DNA of 64,000 bases from Haematobacter missouriensis (GTDB lineage Bacteria; Pseudomonadota; Alphaproteobacteria; Rhodobacterales; Rhodobacteraceae): contig NZ_JFGS01000006.1 of the NCBI RefSeq assembly GCF_000740775.1, forward strand, positions 92,769 through 156,768. Reading direction: 5' to 3'. The notes beneath the pieces are model-generated. The model saw only the letters and a list, made by a program, of their open reading frames with translations, made no database searches and was not told the origin of the DNA. Shown in pieces: positions 8,568-17,593 of the stretch (the stretch's first letter is position 1; the number at the start of each line of letters is the position of its first letter). The position numbers and the translations under genes were made by a program.

Positions 8568-9845
8568 TCATTCCACGGGGCAGGGGCCGTCGCTTTTCGC
8601 GTCTGGTGCCCAGCAGGGTGCCTTTGTCGACTCCATGAGGCCGCTCAGCACCTTGGCCTCCGCGTCCAGCACGGTCTGGATATCCTCTCCGTTCAGGACG
8701 ATGCGCTGGAACGTGTCGGTGTAGATCTTGTTGAACTCACCCCCCTTGTCGCCCAGCCCGACCGGAAGGAGAGAGATCATCCCGTCGCTTGCCGTCTGTG
8801 TGGCGGTGACGGCTGCGGCCATCGCCGCGATGCCGGGATCGCCGCCTTCGGGCAGCGGTACGGAAAGGGTGGGGAAGAAGCCGACCTTCTCCGCCGTCAT
8901 GAGCTGCACCTCGGGCGTGACGAGATGCGCGATGACCTTCTCCGCGCCGGCCACATCGGGCGAGCCCTGCGGGATGGCCAGCCCCGCGACGACCGGCATG
9001 TAACCCCGGCCCTTCGGGCCCGCGGGTGCTGGGAAGACCTTCACCTGATCGGGCATGGAGACGACGGCCTCCTTCAGTCGCGCGACGTGATCCCATGCCA
9101 CCCATACCTCGTCGGCGAGAAGCGGCTCCTGCATGAACCCGTAATTGGTGGAGGAGGGATTGGTCACGGCCCAGAGCGCCTTCATCATCTCCCAGCCCTT
9201 CACGGCCTCCGGCGACTTGAAGGTCCGCACCACGCCACCGGTGTAGGAGGGGTAGAGATAGCCCTGGAAGAAGCGGGAGAAGAGACCCTTCGGCCCGGCA
9301 GGGAAGCCGATCCGCGCCTGCCCCGTCGCCTCCTGCATGGCCTTGCCCCAGGCGATGAGCTGCTCATAGGTCAGCGCATTCAGATCCGCGCCTTCGGGGA
9401 GGAATTCCAGCGCCTCCTGTTTCGCGACCATGACATAGGTCGCCTGCATCCACGGAATATACTGCTGGTGGTCATGTCCTAGCTTGCCCAGATCCATCAG
9501 CGCGGGGGTGATACCCCTGTCCTTCAGCGACGCGGCGATGTCGTCGAGCGGGCTGAGCATGTTCCGGTCCGCCAACGGGGCAAGCTCGCCATGCGTTGCG
9601 CCGACGAGGCTGATGGTGTGTTTTCCGGCTTCCGCCTCCGCAGCCATGCGGACGGCGAATTGCGGCGGCTCCTCCACCACGTAGTCCACACCGTCCAGGC
9701 CCTTCAACAACTCCTGCCGGACGGCCGTCGCTTCCTCGATCGGGCGGAGCTGGGTGGACAGGAATATCGTTTCCGCCCAAGCGGTGCTTGCCGTCGTCGC
9801 GGCGAGGATGGCAAGCGCCAGCCCCTTGCAGGTTGCAGTTGTCAT
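8568..9845 (-). CDS. Extracellular solute-binding protein of the sugar ABC importer
   Basis: About 425 residues with an N-terminal signal peptide (MTTATCKGLALAILAATTASTAWA), so periplasmic. The body matches family-1 (MalE-like) binding proteins: ALEFLPEGADLNALTYEQLIAWGKA and the PKGRGYMPVVAGLAIPQGS stretch. The start at 9845 is preferred over an upstream in-frame Met because it gives a proper signal sequence, overlaps the lacI-type stop codon as ATGA and is preceded by GGGAGGGAG. It is the first transport gene of the operon, directly coupled to the regulator. Confidence 0.88.
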   Translation of the reverse strand: MTTATCKGLALAILAATTASTAWAETIFLSTQLRPIEEATAVRQELLKGLDGVDYVVEEPPQFAVRMAAEAEAGKHTISLVGATHGELAPLADRNMLSPLDDIAASLKDRGITPALMDLGKLGHDHQQYIPWMQATYVMVAKQEALEFLPEGADLNALTYEQLIAWGKAMQEATGQARIGFPAGPKGLFSRFFQGYLYPSYTGGVVRTFKSPEAVKGWEMMKALWAVTNPSSTNYGFMQEPLLADEVWVAWDHVARLKEAVVSMPDQVKVFPAPAGPKGRGYMPVVAGLAIPQGSPDVAGAEKVIAHLVTPEVQLMTAEKVGFFPTLSVPLPEGGDPGIAAMAAAVTATQTASDGMISLLPVGLGDKGGEFNKIYTDTFQRIVLNGEDIQTVLDAEAKVLSGLMESTKAPCWAPDAKSDGPCPVE

Positions 9846-10864
9846 GATGTCTCCCTCCCTTGATTGGCCTTGCTCGGCCAAAGATGGCTTTCCCGGTCCA
9901 CGAAACTGACGGGGCGCAGATCCTGAAGTTCCGCAGCGGGGCGTCCGGCCATGGCGCCGATAATGAGCTCTGCCACCCGGTGCCCGAGCGCCTCGCCCTG
10001 CATGCGCATGGTGGAGAGCGACGGATGGCTGAAGGCGCCGAGGGGCAGGTTGTCATGCCCCACCACCGCCGCGGAACGTCCCGCGGCGCGCAATGCGCCA
10101 AGCGCGCCAATGGCCATTTCATCCGTCGTGCAGAGAAGCGCCGTCGGCGGATCCTGTGTGGCGAGCAGCGCCTGCGTCGCGTCGAAACCGCCCTGTTCGG
10201 ACAGCTCGCCCAACGCCAGCAGATCGGCGGGAAGACCCGCCGCCGCCATCGCGCCCCGCCAGCCCGTCGCGCGGGCATGGGCAAAGAAGAAATCCTGATT
10301 GCCGGCGACATGACCGATCCTGCGATGCCCGTCCGCGATGAACCGCTCCGTCGCGCGGCGAAAGCCATCTTCGCCATCACCGTCGAGCCATGGGTGCGGC
10401 TGGGCATTCTCCGTCCGTCCGTCCGTCACGAAGGGTACGCCGCGGGATTGCAGGAAGGTCACACGCTCATCCTGCCTGCGGGTGCGGACCAGCAGGATCG
10501 CATCCACCCGCCGCCCGTCCACGAAGCGGCGGCAGATGTCGATCTCGCTTTCCCCTTTCGGGACCGGCGCGATCATGAGGTTGAGCCGTTCCTGCGCCAG
10601 CCGCTCCGCGCAGCCGGACAGCAGGTCCAGCAGGTGCGGCGTCCCGATCCGGCCCGCAGCGATGGGAAGTGGAACGGCCACGAGTTCCGCCCGCTGACGA
10701 CGCAGCCGCCGGGCGGAGGCGTTGGGGCGGTAGCCCGCCGCATCCGCCGCCTGCCGCACGCGGTTCCGGGTCGCCTCTGCCACGTCGGAATAGCCGTCCA
10801 GCGCCCGTGACACCGTGGTGATCGACAGGTTGAGGGATTCGGCAAGTTCGCGCAGGTTTGTCAT
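9842..10864 (-). CDS. LacI-family transcriptional regulator of the sugar operon
   Basis: 340 residues. The N-terminal helix-turn-helix LRELAESLNLSITTVSRALDGY with the hinge RPNASARRLRR is diagnostic of LacI/GalR. The remaining periplasmic-binding-like domain carries the effector site, including GHRRIGHVAG, ARATGWRGAM and VVGHDNLPLG. It is the promoter-proximal gene of the sugar operon and overlaps the binding-protein start. A perfect 16-bp operator-like palindrome lies 24 bp upstream of its start, so autoregulation together with the transport genes is likely. Confidence 0.92.
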   Translation of the reverse strand: MTNLRELAESLNLSITTVSRALDGYSDVAEATRNRVRQAADAAGYRPNASARRLRRQRAELVAVPLPIAAGRIGTPHLLDLLSGCAERLAQERLNLMIAPVPKGESEIDICRRFVDGRRVDAILLVRTRRQDERVTFLQSRGVPFVTDGRTENAQPHPWLDGDGEDGFRRATERFIADGHRRIGHVAGNQDFFFAHARATGWRGAMAAAGLPADLLALGELSEQGGFDATQALLATQDPPTALLCTTDEMAIGALGALRAAGRSAAVVGHDNLPLGAFSHPSLSTMRMQGEALGHRVAELIIGAMAGRPAAELQDLRPVSFVDRESHLWPSKANQGRETS

Positions 10865-10887
10865 GTCTCCTCCGAGGCGAAGTCTCT

Positions 10888-10903
10888 CCCAAAACGTTTT
10901 GGG
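10888..10903. promoter_or_regulatory. Perfect LacI-type operator
   Basis: CCCAAAACGTTTTGGG is a perfect 16-bp palindrome with the central CG typical of LacI-family operators. It lies 24-39 bp upstream of the regulator start codon and is the only copy I noticed. It would control the whole operon down to glk. Confidence 0.8.
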
Positions 10904-10911
10904 CTGTCAAG

Positions 10912-10948
10912 GAATGCGTTGGGGAGAATGCGTTGCGGAGAATGCGTG
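10912..10948. repeat. 14-bp tandem duplication, about 2.6 units
   Basis: Units start at 10912, 10926 and 10940: GAATGCGTTGGGGA, GAATGCGTTGCGGA and a truncated GAATGCGTG. They lie between the LacI operator and the rplT terminator. This is one of a series of short spacer duplications in this window. Confidence 0.7.
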
Positions 10949-10960
10949 CAGAAAGACGAG

Positions 10961-10991
10961 AAAAAACCCCGGAGCGGGGCTCCGGGGTTTT
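10961..10991 (-). terminator. Rho-independent terminator after rplT
   Basis: A 9-bp stem (CCCCGGAGC / GCTCCGGGG) around a 3-nt loop, flanked by A6 on the left and T4 on the right, so on the minus strand it ends in a run of six U. It lies about 30 bp after the rplT stop. It is the only classical T-tract terminator I found in the window, and could also work on the opposite strand. Confidence 0.85.
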
Positions 10992-11018
10992 CATGACTGT
11001 CCGAACGTGCGGGTGGGA

Positions 11019-11384
11019 TCAGGCGGCCAGAGCGGCCTTGGCCTTTTCCACGATCGCACCGAAGGCTTCCGGCTCATGCACGGCGAGATCGGCGAGCACC
11101 TTGCGGTCCACCTCGATCCCCGATTTGGCAAGGCCGTTGATGAAGACCGAGTAGGTCATATCGGCATCGGCCAGCCGCACGGCGGCGTTGATGCGCTGGA
11201 TCCACAGCGCGCGGAAGTTCCGCTTGCGGACCTTCCGGTCGCGCGTCGCGTACTGGTTCGCCTTGTCCACCGCCTGCGTGGCGGTGCGGAAGTTGCGCGA
11301 ACGGGCGGAGTAGTAGCCCTTCGCGGCCTTCAGGATTTTCTTGTGAGCGGCGTGGGTGACCTTGCCGGATTTGACGCGTGCCAT
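11019..11384 (-). CDS. rplT: 50S ribosomal protein L20
   Basis: 121 residues, a normal length. It begins [19 protein letters not shown] and contains [33 protein letters not shown] and the late [19 protein letters not shown], all L20 signatures. L20 binds 23S rRNA early in assembly of the large subunit and can autoregulate its own operon. It is 13 bp downstream of rpmI; infC is not adjacent. Confidence 0.97.
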   Translation of the reverse strand: MARVKSGKVTHAAHKKILKAAKGYYSARSRNFRTATQAVDKANQYATRDRKVRKRNFRALWIQRINAAVRLADADMTYSVFINGLAKSGIEVDRKVLADLAVHEPEAFGAIVEKAKAALAA

Positions 11385-11397
11385 CTGTCAGCCTCCC

Positions 11398-11598
11398 TCA
11401 GCGATCGTACGGCATGTATTTCTTGACGATCTTCGCGTCCGAGTCGGACAGGATCATCGTCCCGGTCACTTCGCGGATGAATTTCGTCGAGCGTTTGATC
11501 ATGCCGTGGCGTTTCCCGGCGGGACCGGCTTTCACTTTGCCCGTCGCGGTCATCGAGAACCGCTTCTTGGCGGCAGACTTGGTCTTCATCTTGGGCAT
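11398..11598 (-). CDS. rpmI: 50S ribosomal protein L35
   Basis: 66 residues starting [20 protein letters not shown] and ending KKYMPYDR, the complete L35 family pattern. The ATG at 11598 is preceded by GAGGAGATGGAA, a strong ribosome-binding site. A longer in-frame reading upstream is excluded because L35 starts exactly here. It forms an operon with rplT. Confidence 0.97.
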   Translation of the reverse strand: MPKMKTKSAAKKRFSMTATGKVKAGPAGKRHGMIKRSTKFIREVTGTMILSDSDAKIVKKYMPYDR

Positions 11599-11757
11599 TT
11601 CCATCTCCTCTTTCGAGTGGTCTTCCGCGCGACTCGGCATGCCACACCGGCCGGCCGCACGATTTCGGAAGGCGCCGCATACACGGGACCGGCGGGAGAG
11701 ACAAGGGTGATGCGGCATTTTCCCGAAATCCGTCGCGCCTTGCGGTGCTGGTGCCGT

Positions 11758-11914
11758 AACAGGCTGCTGAAAAGTCGGCAGCTGTCCGGGGTTCCATTGA
11801 AAGCCAGGAGCTGGTCCGCTTCCGAGCCAAAACTTGCGGCTCTCGTGGCGCTCTTCAACGATGTGGGGAAAGATCTCCGCCCCAGTGTAAAGCCCAGAAT
11901 GCTCTTTCGGCAGC
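11758..11914 (+). repeat. Dispersed repeat, copy A
   Basis: It begins AACAGGCTGCTGAAAAGTCG and contains CCATTGAAAGCCAGG, ACTTGCGGCTCTCG, GATCTCCGCCCC and a terminal TTCGGCAGC. The same blocks occur in the same order at 16499-16677 and, more diverged, at 54655-54806. It lies within the 440-bp spacer 11599-12038 between rpmI and pyk, where I see no gene. The AACAGG-CTGCTGAAAA start resembles transposon ends, but no transposase is attached. Confidence 0.65.
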
Positions 11915-12038
11915 CTGCCGGGAACACGTCGCGCCCCGCGTTCAGGATTCCCGTGCGGGAATTCATTCCTTCGGGAGAGGGCGCGACGGAAGCAAAGCCG
12001 CCTCGGCTCCGGGTTCAACCGGGCGGAAAGGGCGCGCC

Positions 12039-13490
12039 CTATTCGGCGTCCTCCTCCACCTTCATGATCTGGCGCACCTCGCAGGGCGCGATACGCAGGA
12101 TGTTGGTCGTGCCTTGCGTGTTGAAGGGCACGCCCGCGATGACGATGATGTTGTCCTGAGGGCTGGCGAAACCGTGGTTGATAGCTGCGCGCACCCCGTT
12201 CAGCACCGCCGTGCGGAACCGGTCAAGCTCCCCCGTCATCACGCAGTAGGTGCCCCAGGTGAGGCAAAGCTGCCGCGCGACCTCCGGCGTCATGGTCATG
12301 GCGATCTGCGGTATACGCGAGCGTTCGCGCGCCACCAGCCGCGCCGACCGCCCCGTCTGGGTGAAGCAGCAGATCGCCTGAAGCTCGGTGGATTCCGCCA
12401 CCTGGCGCGCGGCGGCGACGATGCTTTCCGCACGGCCTGGATGCGGCACCTTCCGGGAGCTTTCGATGATCTCGCGATAGGTCGGATCGGTTTCCACCTC
12501 CTCCGCCACGGCGTTCATCGTGCGGACCGCCTCGACCGGGTATTTTCCGGCAGCGCTTTCGGCGGAGAGCATGACGGCATCCGCACCCTCATAGATCGCG
12601 GCCGCGACGTCGGACACCTCCGCTCGCGTCGGCATGGGCGATTCGATCATGCTCTCGAGCATCTGGGTCGCGATGATGACCGGCTTGGCCGCAGCCCGGC
12701 ACTTCCGCCCGATACGCTTCTGGATCGGCGGTACGTTCTGGACGGGCAGTTCCACCCCCAGATCGCCGCGGGCGACCATGATCCCGTCCGATACCTCCAG
12801 GATCTCGTTCAGCGCCTTCACGGCAGCGGGCTTTTCGATCTTGGACAGAATCAGCGCCCGGCCTCTCGCCAGCTCCCGCGCCTCCGTCACGTCGGCAGCC
12901 CGCTGCACGAAGGAGAGCGCAAGCCAGTCCACGCCAAGCCCGCAGGCGAATTCCAGATCGGCCCGGTCCTTCTCGGACAGGGCGGCGAGCGGGAGTACCA
13001 CATCCGGCACGTTCACGCCCTTGCGGTTGGAGATGGTGCCCCCCGCGATCACCGTGCAATCGGCGTAATCCACGCCACAGGCGGTGACGGAGAGCCGTAT
13101 CTTTCCGTCATTGACCAGCAGTGTCGCGCCGGGTTCCAGCGCTGCAAAAATCTCGGGGTGAGGAAGGCACACCCGCTGCTGGTTCCCCGGGGCTGGATCG
13201 AGGTCGAAGCGGAATGCCGCGCCCTCCTCAAGCACTTCTGAGCCGTTCGCAAATACCCCGCAGCGGAGTTTGGGACCCTGAAGGTCGGCGAGAATGCCGA
13301 TCGGGCGGCCGATATCCGTTTCCACCTGCCGGATGATGGCGTGGCGCGCGGCCTGTTCTGCCTGACTGCCATGGCTCATGTTCAGGCGGAAGACGTCCGC
13401 ACCCGCCTCGAAAAGCGCGCGGATCGTCTCGTAATCGCTGGAGGAAGGGCCAAGCGTGGCCACGATTTTAACGTTGCGTTGGCGTCTCAT
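12039..13490 (-). CDS. pyk: Pyruvate kinase
   Basis: 483 residues (EC 2.7.1.40), making pyruvate and ATP from phosphoenolpyruvate and ADP. It begins with [16 protein letters not shown] and has FRLNMSHG, the catalytic-lysine region ILSKIEKP, the [15 protein letters not shown] motif (metal and substrate binding), [10 protein letters not shown] and [17 protein letters not shown]. Length and motif order are normal for a full enzyme with the C-terminal regulatory domain. It is transcribed away from the N-formylglutamate amidohydrolase gene across a 113-bp spacer. Confidence 0.96.
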   Translation of the reverse strand: MRRQRNVKIVATLGPSSSDYETIRALFEAGADVFRLNMSHGSQAEQAARHAIIRQVETDIGRPIGILADLQGPKLRCGVFANGSEVLEEGAAFRFDLDPAPGNQQRVCLPHPEIFAALEPGATLLVNDGKIRLSVTACGVDYADCTVIAGGTISNRKGVNVPDVVLPLAALSEKDRADLEFACGLGVDWLALSFVQRAADVTEARELARGRALILSKIEKPAAVKALNEILEVSDGIMVARGDLGVELPVQNVPPIQKRIGRKCRAAAKPVIIATQMLESMIESPMPTRAEVSDVAAAIYEGADAVMLSAESAAGKYPVEAVRTMNAVAEEVETDPTYREIIESSRKVPHPGRAESIVAAARQVAESTELQAICCFTQTGRSARLVARERSRIPQIAMTMTPEVARQLCLTWGTYCVMTGELDRFRTAVLNGVRAAINHGFASPQDNIIVIAGVPFNTQGTTNILRIAPCEVRQIMKVEEDAE

Positions 13491-13603
13491 CTGTCCTCGT
13501 TCGCGCTAACGGGCTTGTTCGGGCGCACTATTGCCCCATTGCGGCGTTGCGGCAACTGGTCGTTTGTCGGAAGCGGATCTATGGTCCGCTCGCGGAGGCC
13601 CGA

Positions 13604-14344
13604 ATGACATACCAGCCCTATCACATTCTTGGCGCGGATCGCCCGTCCCGATGGCTTGTAACGGTGGATCACGCGGCCAACACTGTGCCAGACGCGGTCA
13701 ACGGCGGTGATCTGGGCATCGCTGCCGCCGATATGCAGCGCCACATTGCCTACGATGTAGGGGCTGCGGGCGTGGGTGCGCGGCTGGGAGAGCTTCTGGA
13801 CGCGCCGGTGATCCTGTCGAACTTTTCCCGCCTCGTCATCGACCCGAACCGGGGGGAGGATGATCCCACCCTGCTGATGAAGCTCTACGACGGCACGATC
13901 ATTCCCGCGAACCGCCATGCCGACGCGGCTGAGGTGGAGCGTCGGCTCACCGCCTATCACCGGCCCTATCACGCGGCACTGGAGGAACTGGCGGCGCGGC
14001 GGGAGGATATCGTGATCCTTGCCATTCACAGCTTCACTCCCAGGCTTCAGGGGCGTGAGCCGCGGCCGTGGCATCTGGGGGTGCTCCATGCCGGAGAGGA
14101 TGCGTTTTCGCGGGCGGTGCTGGCCCGGCTTCGGCGGGAAAACGATCTCTGCATCGGCGATAATGAACCCTATGCGGGGCATCTGCCGGGGGATTCGATC
14201 GACCGCCATGCGCTTGCACAGGGGCGAGCCAATACGTTGATCGAAGTCCGCAACGATCTTGTCCGCGAGGCCGAGGGGCAACGCGGCTGGGCGGAGCGGC
14301 TGGCGCCGCTGCTCACCGACGCACTTGCCGACTCCGCTGTCTGA
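13604..14344 (+). CDS. N-formylglutamate amidohydrolase family protein
   Basis: About 246 residues of the HutG-type N-formylglutamate deformylase family (PF05013). Visible are TVDHAANTVPDAV near residue 22, NFSRLVIDPNRGEDDPTL, YHRPYHAAL, the AIHSFTPRLQG metal-region motif and the conserved end block HALAQGRANTLIEVRNDL. The family hydrolyses N-formyl-glutamate or similar amides. No other hut genes are near, so the physiological substrate is open. The start at 13604 has GGAGG just upstream; an earlier in-frame Met has no family similarity. Confidence 0.87.
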   Translation: MTYQPYHILGADRPSRWLVTVDHAANTVPDAVNGGDLGIAAADMQRHIAYDVGAAGVGARLGELLDAPVILSNFSRLVIDPNRGEDDPTLLMKLYDGTIIPANRHADAAEVERRLTAYHRPYHAALEELAARREDIVILAIHSFTPRLQGREPRPWHLGVLHAGEDAFSRAVLARLRRENDLCIGDNEPYAGHLPGDSIDRHALAQGRANTLIEVRNDLVREAEGQRGWAERLAPLLTDALADSAV

Positions 14345-14413
14345 GAGGACGATGCGAGCGGAGCCCCGACATGGGCTGCCGATCTGAAGGCAGCCGATAA
14401 AATCAGCTGGAGG

Positions 14414-14713
14414 ATGAACGTGGACGACCGGACCCGTATCGAACTGGAGGCTGCGGCCTTTCGCGCGCTTCGCGACCATCTTGCGGCGCATCCCGAAGTG
14501 CAGAACATCGATCTGATGACTCTTGCGGGGTTCTGCCGCAACTGCCTGTCGCGCTGGTATCAGGAAGCGGCGGAAGCGCGCGGCATCCCGATGGACAAGG
14601 AGCAGGCGCGCACAGCTTTCTACGGGATGCCTTACGAAGACTGGAAGCTGCAGCATCAGCAGGAGGCCGGTGCCGCGCAGCAGGCCGCCTTCGAGGCGGC
14701 GAAGCACGACTGA
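14414..14713 (+). CDS. DUF1244 family protein
   Basis: 99 residues, the usual size for this small family common in alpha- and gammaproteobacteria. Diagnostic stretches are VQNIDLMTLAGFCRNCLSRW with a CxxC pair and FYGMPYEDWK. Its function is unknown. It follows the amidohydrolase gene by 69 bp on the same strand and could be co-transcribed with it. Confidence 0.88.
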   Translation: MNVDDRTRIELEAAAFRALRDHLAAHPEVQNIDLMTLAGFCRNCLSRWYQEAAEARGIPMDKEQARTAFYGMPYEDWKLQHQQEAGAAQQAAFEAAKHD

Positions 14714-14858
14714 ACCTGCGCTGCGTGACCCAACGGAATACACCGAACCCCCCGCCCTGCGACGATGAAGTTCTGGTGGTTTTGCGGGCATTCGTGCCAC
14801 AAAATGGGGAATGAGGCGTCCGAAAGGGCGCATCCGGTCCAAGGGGGAGGATTACTGG

Positions 14859-16487
14859 ATGCTCGGCGGAATGATGTACAAGCCGCTCTTGATCAGCAGC
14901 CTGATCGAACATGCGGCGCGCTGGCACGGTGATACGGAGATCGTCTCGGTGGAGACGACGGGGGGGATCGACCGTTCCGACTGGGCAACGGTCGAGGCCA
15001 ATGCGCGGCGGCTCGCCTCGGCGCTGGAGGCGCGGGGATTCGAGCGCGGCGACCGGATCGCCACGCTCGCCTGGAATAACCGCCGGCATCTGGAGCTTTA
15101 CTACGGCATCGCGGGCGCGGGGATGGTCTGCCACACGCTGAACCCGCGCCTGCCGCCCGATCAGCTCATCTATATCATGAACCACGCCAGCGACCGGCTG
15201 ATCTTCGTGGACCGGACCTTCCTTCCGCTGATCGCCAAGGTGCTGCCGGAGCTTCAGACACTTCGGGGTGTCGTCCTGATGGGGCCACGGGAGGAAGAAG
15301 CGGCCGCGATGATCGACGGGCTGCTTTTCCATGACGATCTGGTGGCGGAAGGGGACGACGATTACACATGGCCGGAGTTCGATGAACTCAGCCCCTCCTC
15401 CCTTTGCTACACGTCCGGCACCACGGGCAATCCGAAGGGCGTGCTCTATACCCATCGCTCCACGGTGCTGCATTCCTATGGCGCGAACCAGCCGGACGGG
15501 CTGGCACTCAAGGGGTCCGACACGGTGATGCCGGTGGTGCCGATGTTCCATGTCAACGCCTGGGGCGTGCCCTATGTCGCGGCGGCGATGGGCTGCAAGA
15601 TGGCGCTGCCGGGGCCGGGGCTGGATGGCGAGAGCCTCGTCAGGCTCATCAATGCGGAGGAGGTGACCGTCGCGCTCGGTGTGCCGACGATCTGGATGGG
15701 GCTGCTCGGCGCTCTGGAAAAGGCGGGCGAGACCTCTCTCAGCCTGCAACGCACCATCGTCGGGGGATCGGCCCTGCCGCCCTCCATGATAAAGATATTC
15801 CGCGACCGCTACGGGGTGGAACTGATCCACGCGTGGGGAATGACGGAGACGAGTCCGATCGGCTCGCTCAACCAGTTGAAGCAGAAGCACCAGCATCTGA
15901 GCGACGCAGAGAAGGAGGCGATCCGGCAGGGGCAGGGTCGTCCGCCCTTCGGCGTGGATCTGCGCGTCGTGGATGCGGAGGGGCATATTCTCCCAAACGA
16001 CGGGGAGGAGCAGGGCCAGCTTCAGATCCGCGGTCACTGGATCATCCAGAACTACTTCGGGCAGGAGAAATCCGCGCTGACCTTCGACGGCTGGTTCGAT
16101 ACTGGCGATATCGCCACGCTGGACGCGGATGGCTACATGATCATCCGGGACCGGGCGAAGGACATCATCAAGTCGGGGGGAGAGTGGATCTCCACCGTGG
16201 AGCTGGAGAACATCGCCATCGCCCATCCGCTCGTGGCCAATGCCGCAGCCATCGCGGCACGTCATGAGAAATGGGACGAACGGCCGGTGCTGATCGTGCA
16301 GAAGCGGCCCGCCGTCGAGTTGACGGAGGCAGAGCTGCTGGCCTTCTACGAAGGCAAAGTGGCGAAATGGCAGGTGCCGGACCGGGTGATCTTCGTCGAA
16401 AGCCTGCCGCTCGGCGCGACGGGCAAGGTGGTGAAGGCGAAGCTTCGGGAGCTTTATGGAGATATCCTGCTCGGTCAGGTGGCCTGA
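14859..16487 (+). CDS. dmdB: Acyl-CoA synthetase, 3-methylthiopropionyl-CoA ligase (DmdB) type
   Basis: 542 residues of the adenylate-forming (ANL) family. It has the P-loop motif YTSGTTGNPKGVLYTHRS, the aromatic/Gly stretch HAWGMTETSPIG, FDGWFDTGDIATLD, the hinge region IIRDRAKDIIKSGGEWIS and the C-terminal catalytic lysine in ATGKVVKAKL. The N terminus MLGGMMYKPLLISSLIEHAA is close to marine DmdB proteins, which activate methylthiopropionate during DMSP demethylation. Medium-chain fatty acids are also accepted by this group, so the in vivo substrate is not certain. The start at 14859 has GGGGGAGG 8 bp upstream. A dispersed repeat begins 11 bp after the stop codon. Confidence 0.88.
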   Translation: MLGGMMYKPLLISSLIEHAARWHGDTEIVSVETTGGIDRSDWATVEANARRLASALEARGFERGDRIATLAWNNRRHLELYYGIAGAGMVCHTLNPRLPPDQLIYIMNHASDRLIFVDRTFLPLIAKVLPELQTLRGVVLMGPREEEAAAMIDGLLFHDDLVAEGDDDYTWPEFDELSPSSLCYTSGTTGNPKGVLYTHRSTVLHSYGANQPDGLALKGSDTVMPVVPMFHVNAWGVPYVAAAMGCKMALPGPGLDGESLVRLINAEEVTVALGVPTIWMGLLGALEKAGETSLSLQRTIVGGSALPPSMIKIFRDRYGVELIHAWGMTETSPIGSLNQLKQKHQHLSDAEKEAIRQGQGRPPFGVDLRVVDAEGHILPNDGEEQGQLQIRGHWIIQNYFGQEKSALTFDGWFDTGDIATLDADGYMIIRDRAKDIIKSGGEWISTVELENIAIAHPLVANAAAIAARHEKWDERPVLIVQKRPAVELTEAELLAFYEGKVAKWQVPDRVIFVESLPLGATGKVVKAKLRELYGDILLGQVA

Positions 16488-16498
16488 CGGTCGGCATT

Positions 16499-16677
16499 AA
16501 CAGGCCGCTGAAAAAGTCGTGGTTCTATCCGGCCTTGCATTGAAACCCAGGTGTTCGGCCGGTCAGGAGACAAGACCTGCGGTTTCCGGAGAGTTCCTCA
16601 GCCATGTAGGCAGAGATTTCCGCCCCGGAGCAACCTCGGAATAATTTTCAAGCGCCCTGTTGAGGGCGTTCGGCAGC
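16499..16677 (+). repeat. Dispersed repeat, copy B
   Basis: It begins AACAGGCCGCTGAAAAAGTC, followed by GCATTGAAACCCAGG, GACCTGCGGTTTCCGG, GAGATTTCCGCCCC and CGTTCGGCAGC, matching copy A block by block over about 180 bp. It starts 11 bp after the dmdB stop codon. The surrounding 16488-16810 spacer has no gene that I can support. Confidence 0.68.
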
Positions 16678-16810
16678 TTGGCGGTGGAGGGTGCCCCTGA
16701 CAGGGCGCCTGTTCCACCGCAGCTCTCCGACTTGCCACCTGATCCCCGGACTTGCCAGCTCTGATTTCCTGGATCTGGGCTGGCCGCGAACGTGTTTCGC
16801 GGGCAGCCTG

Positions 16811-17593
16811 CTAGGCTTTCCGGCGGATCAGGGCCGTTGCGGCGAAGATCAGCGTCGCGGCGGTCACGATGGAGGGTCCGGCGGGCGTGTCCAGCCGGAA
16901 GGAGGCCCAAAGCCCCGCAAGCGTCGCCACGGCACCTGCCGTGACGGCGGTCAGTGCCGCAGACTCCGGCGTCCGCGCAATTCCGCGGGCAGTCGCGGCG
17001 GGGATGAGCAGCATCGCCGCGATCAGCAGGGCGCCCACCACCTTGATCGCCAGCGCCACCACCACGGCAAGTGCGACGGTCAGCACCAGCCGCTCCCTGT
17101 CCGGGCGGATCCCGGAAGCCACTGCGAGATCGCCGGACAGCGTGGTCAGCACCAGCGCGTTCCAGCGCAGACCGATCAGAGCCAGTGTCAACGCCGCGCC
17201 GATCCAGATCGTCGCCACATCACCCCAGCTTACGGCGAGGATATCGCCGAACAGATAGGCGTCGAGACTGACGCGCACCGGCAGGAACGACACCGCGACC
17301 AGCCCGAAGGCCAGAGCCGAATGCGCGATGACGCCAAGCGTCGTGTCCAGCGCCCAGCCCCGCGCCGCCAGTGTGGAGACGACGAGCGCGGCGAGCAGCG
17401 CCACCAAAAGGATCCCCGCCTGCACGGGCAGCATCAACGCCAGAGACAGCGCCACGCCGAGGATCGCGGCATGGGAAGTCGCGTCGCCAAAATAGGCCAT
17501 CCGCCGCCAGACGACGAAGCAGCCGAGCGGCCCCGCCGCCGCCGCGACGCCCAGCCCCGCAAGGGCCGCGCGGATCAGGAAGGGGTCAAGCAT
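16811..17593 (-). CDS. znuB: Zinc ABC transporter permease ZnuB
   Basis: 260 residues, mostly hydrophobic, of the ABC-3 metal permease family: MLDPFLIRAALAGLGVAAAA at the start, GCFVVWRRMAYFGDATSHAA (the classic family signature) near residue 28, and LIAAMLLIPAATARGIART late. It forms the membrane channel for Zn(II) with ZnuC and ZnuA. The start at 17593 is set by homology and overlaps the end of znuC by 8 bp; longer readings upstream would run into the His-rich tail of znuC. Confidence 0.93.
   Translation of the reverse strand: MLDPFLIRAALAGLGVAAAAGPLGCFVVWRRMAYFGDATSHAAILGVALSLALMLPVQAGILLVALLAALVVSTLAARGWALDTTLGVIAHSALAFGLVAVSFLPVRVSLDAYLFGDILAVSWGDVATIWIGAALTLALIGLRWNALVLTTLSGDLAVASGIRPDRERLVLTVALAVVVALAIKVVGALLIAAMLLIPAATARGIARTPESAALTAVTAGAVATLAGLWASFRLDTPAGPSIVTAATLIFAATALIRRKA

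Noticed and set aside
11398..12018. A longer form of rpmI reaching into the upstream spacer
   Set aside because: L35 begins exactly at 11598 with a strong ribosome-binding site; the upstream part translates dispersed repeat copy A.
14403..16265. A 620-codon minus-strand frame opposite dmdB
   Set aside because: A composition shadow of a high-GC gene; the plus-strand reading has all the acyl-CoA synthetase motifs.
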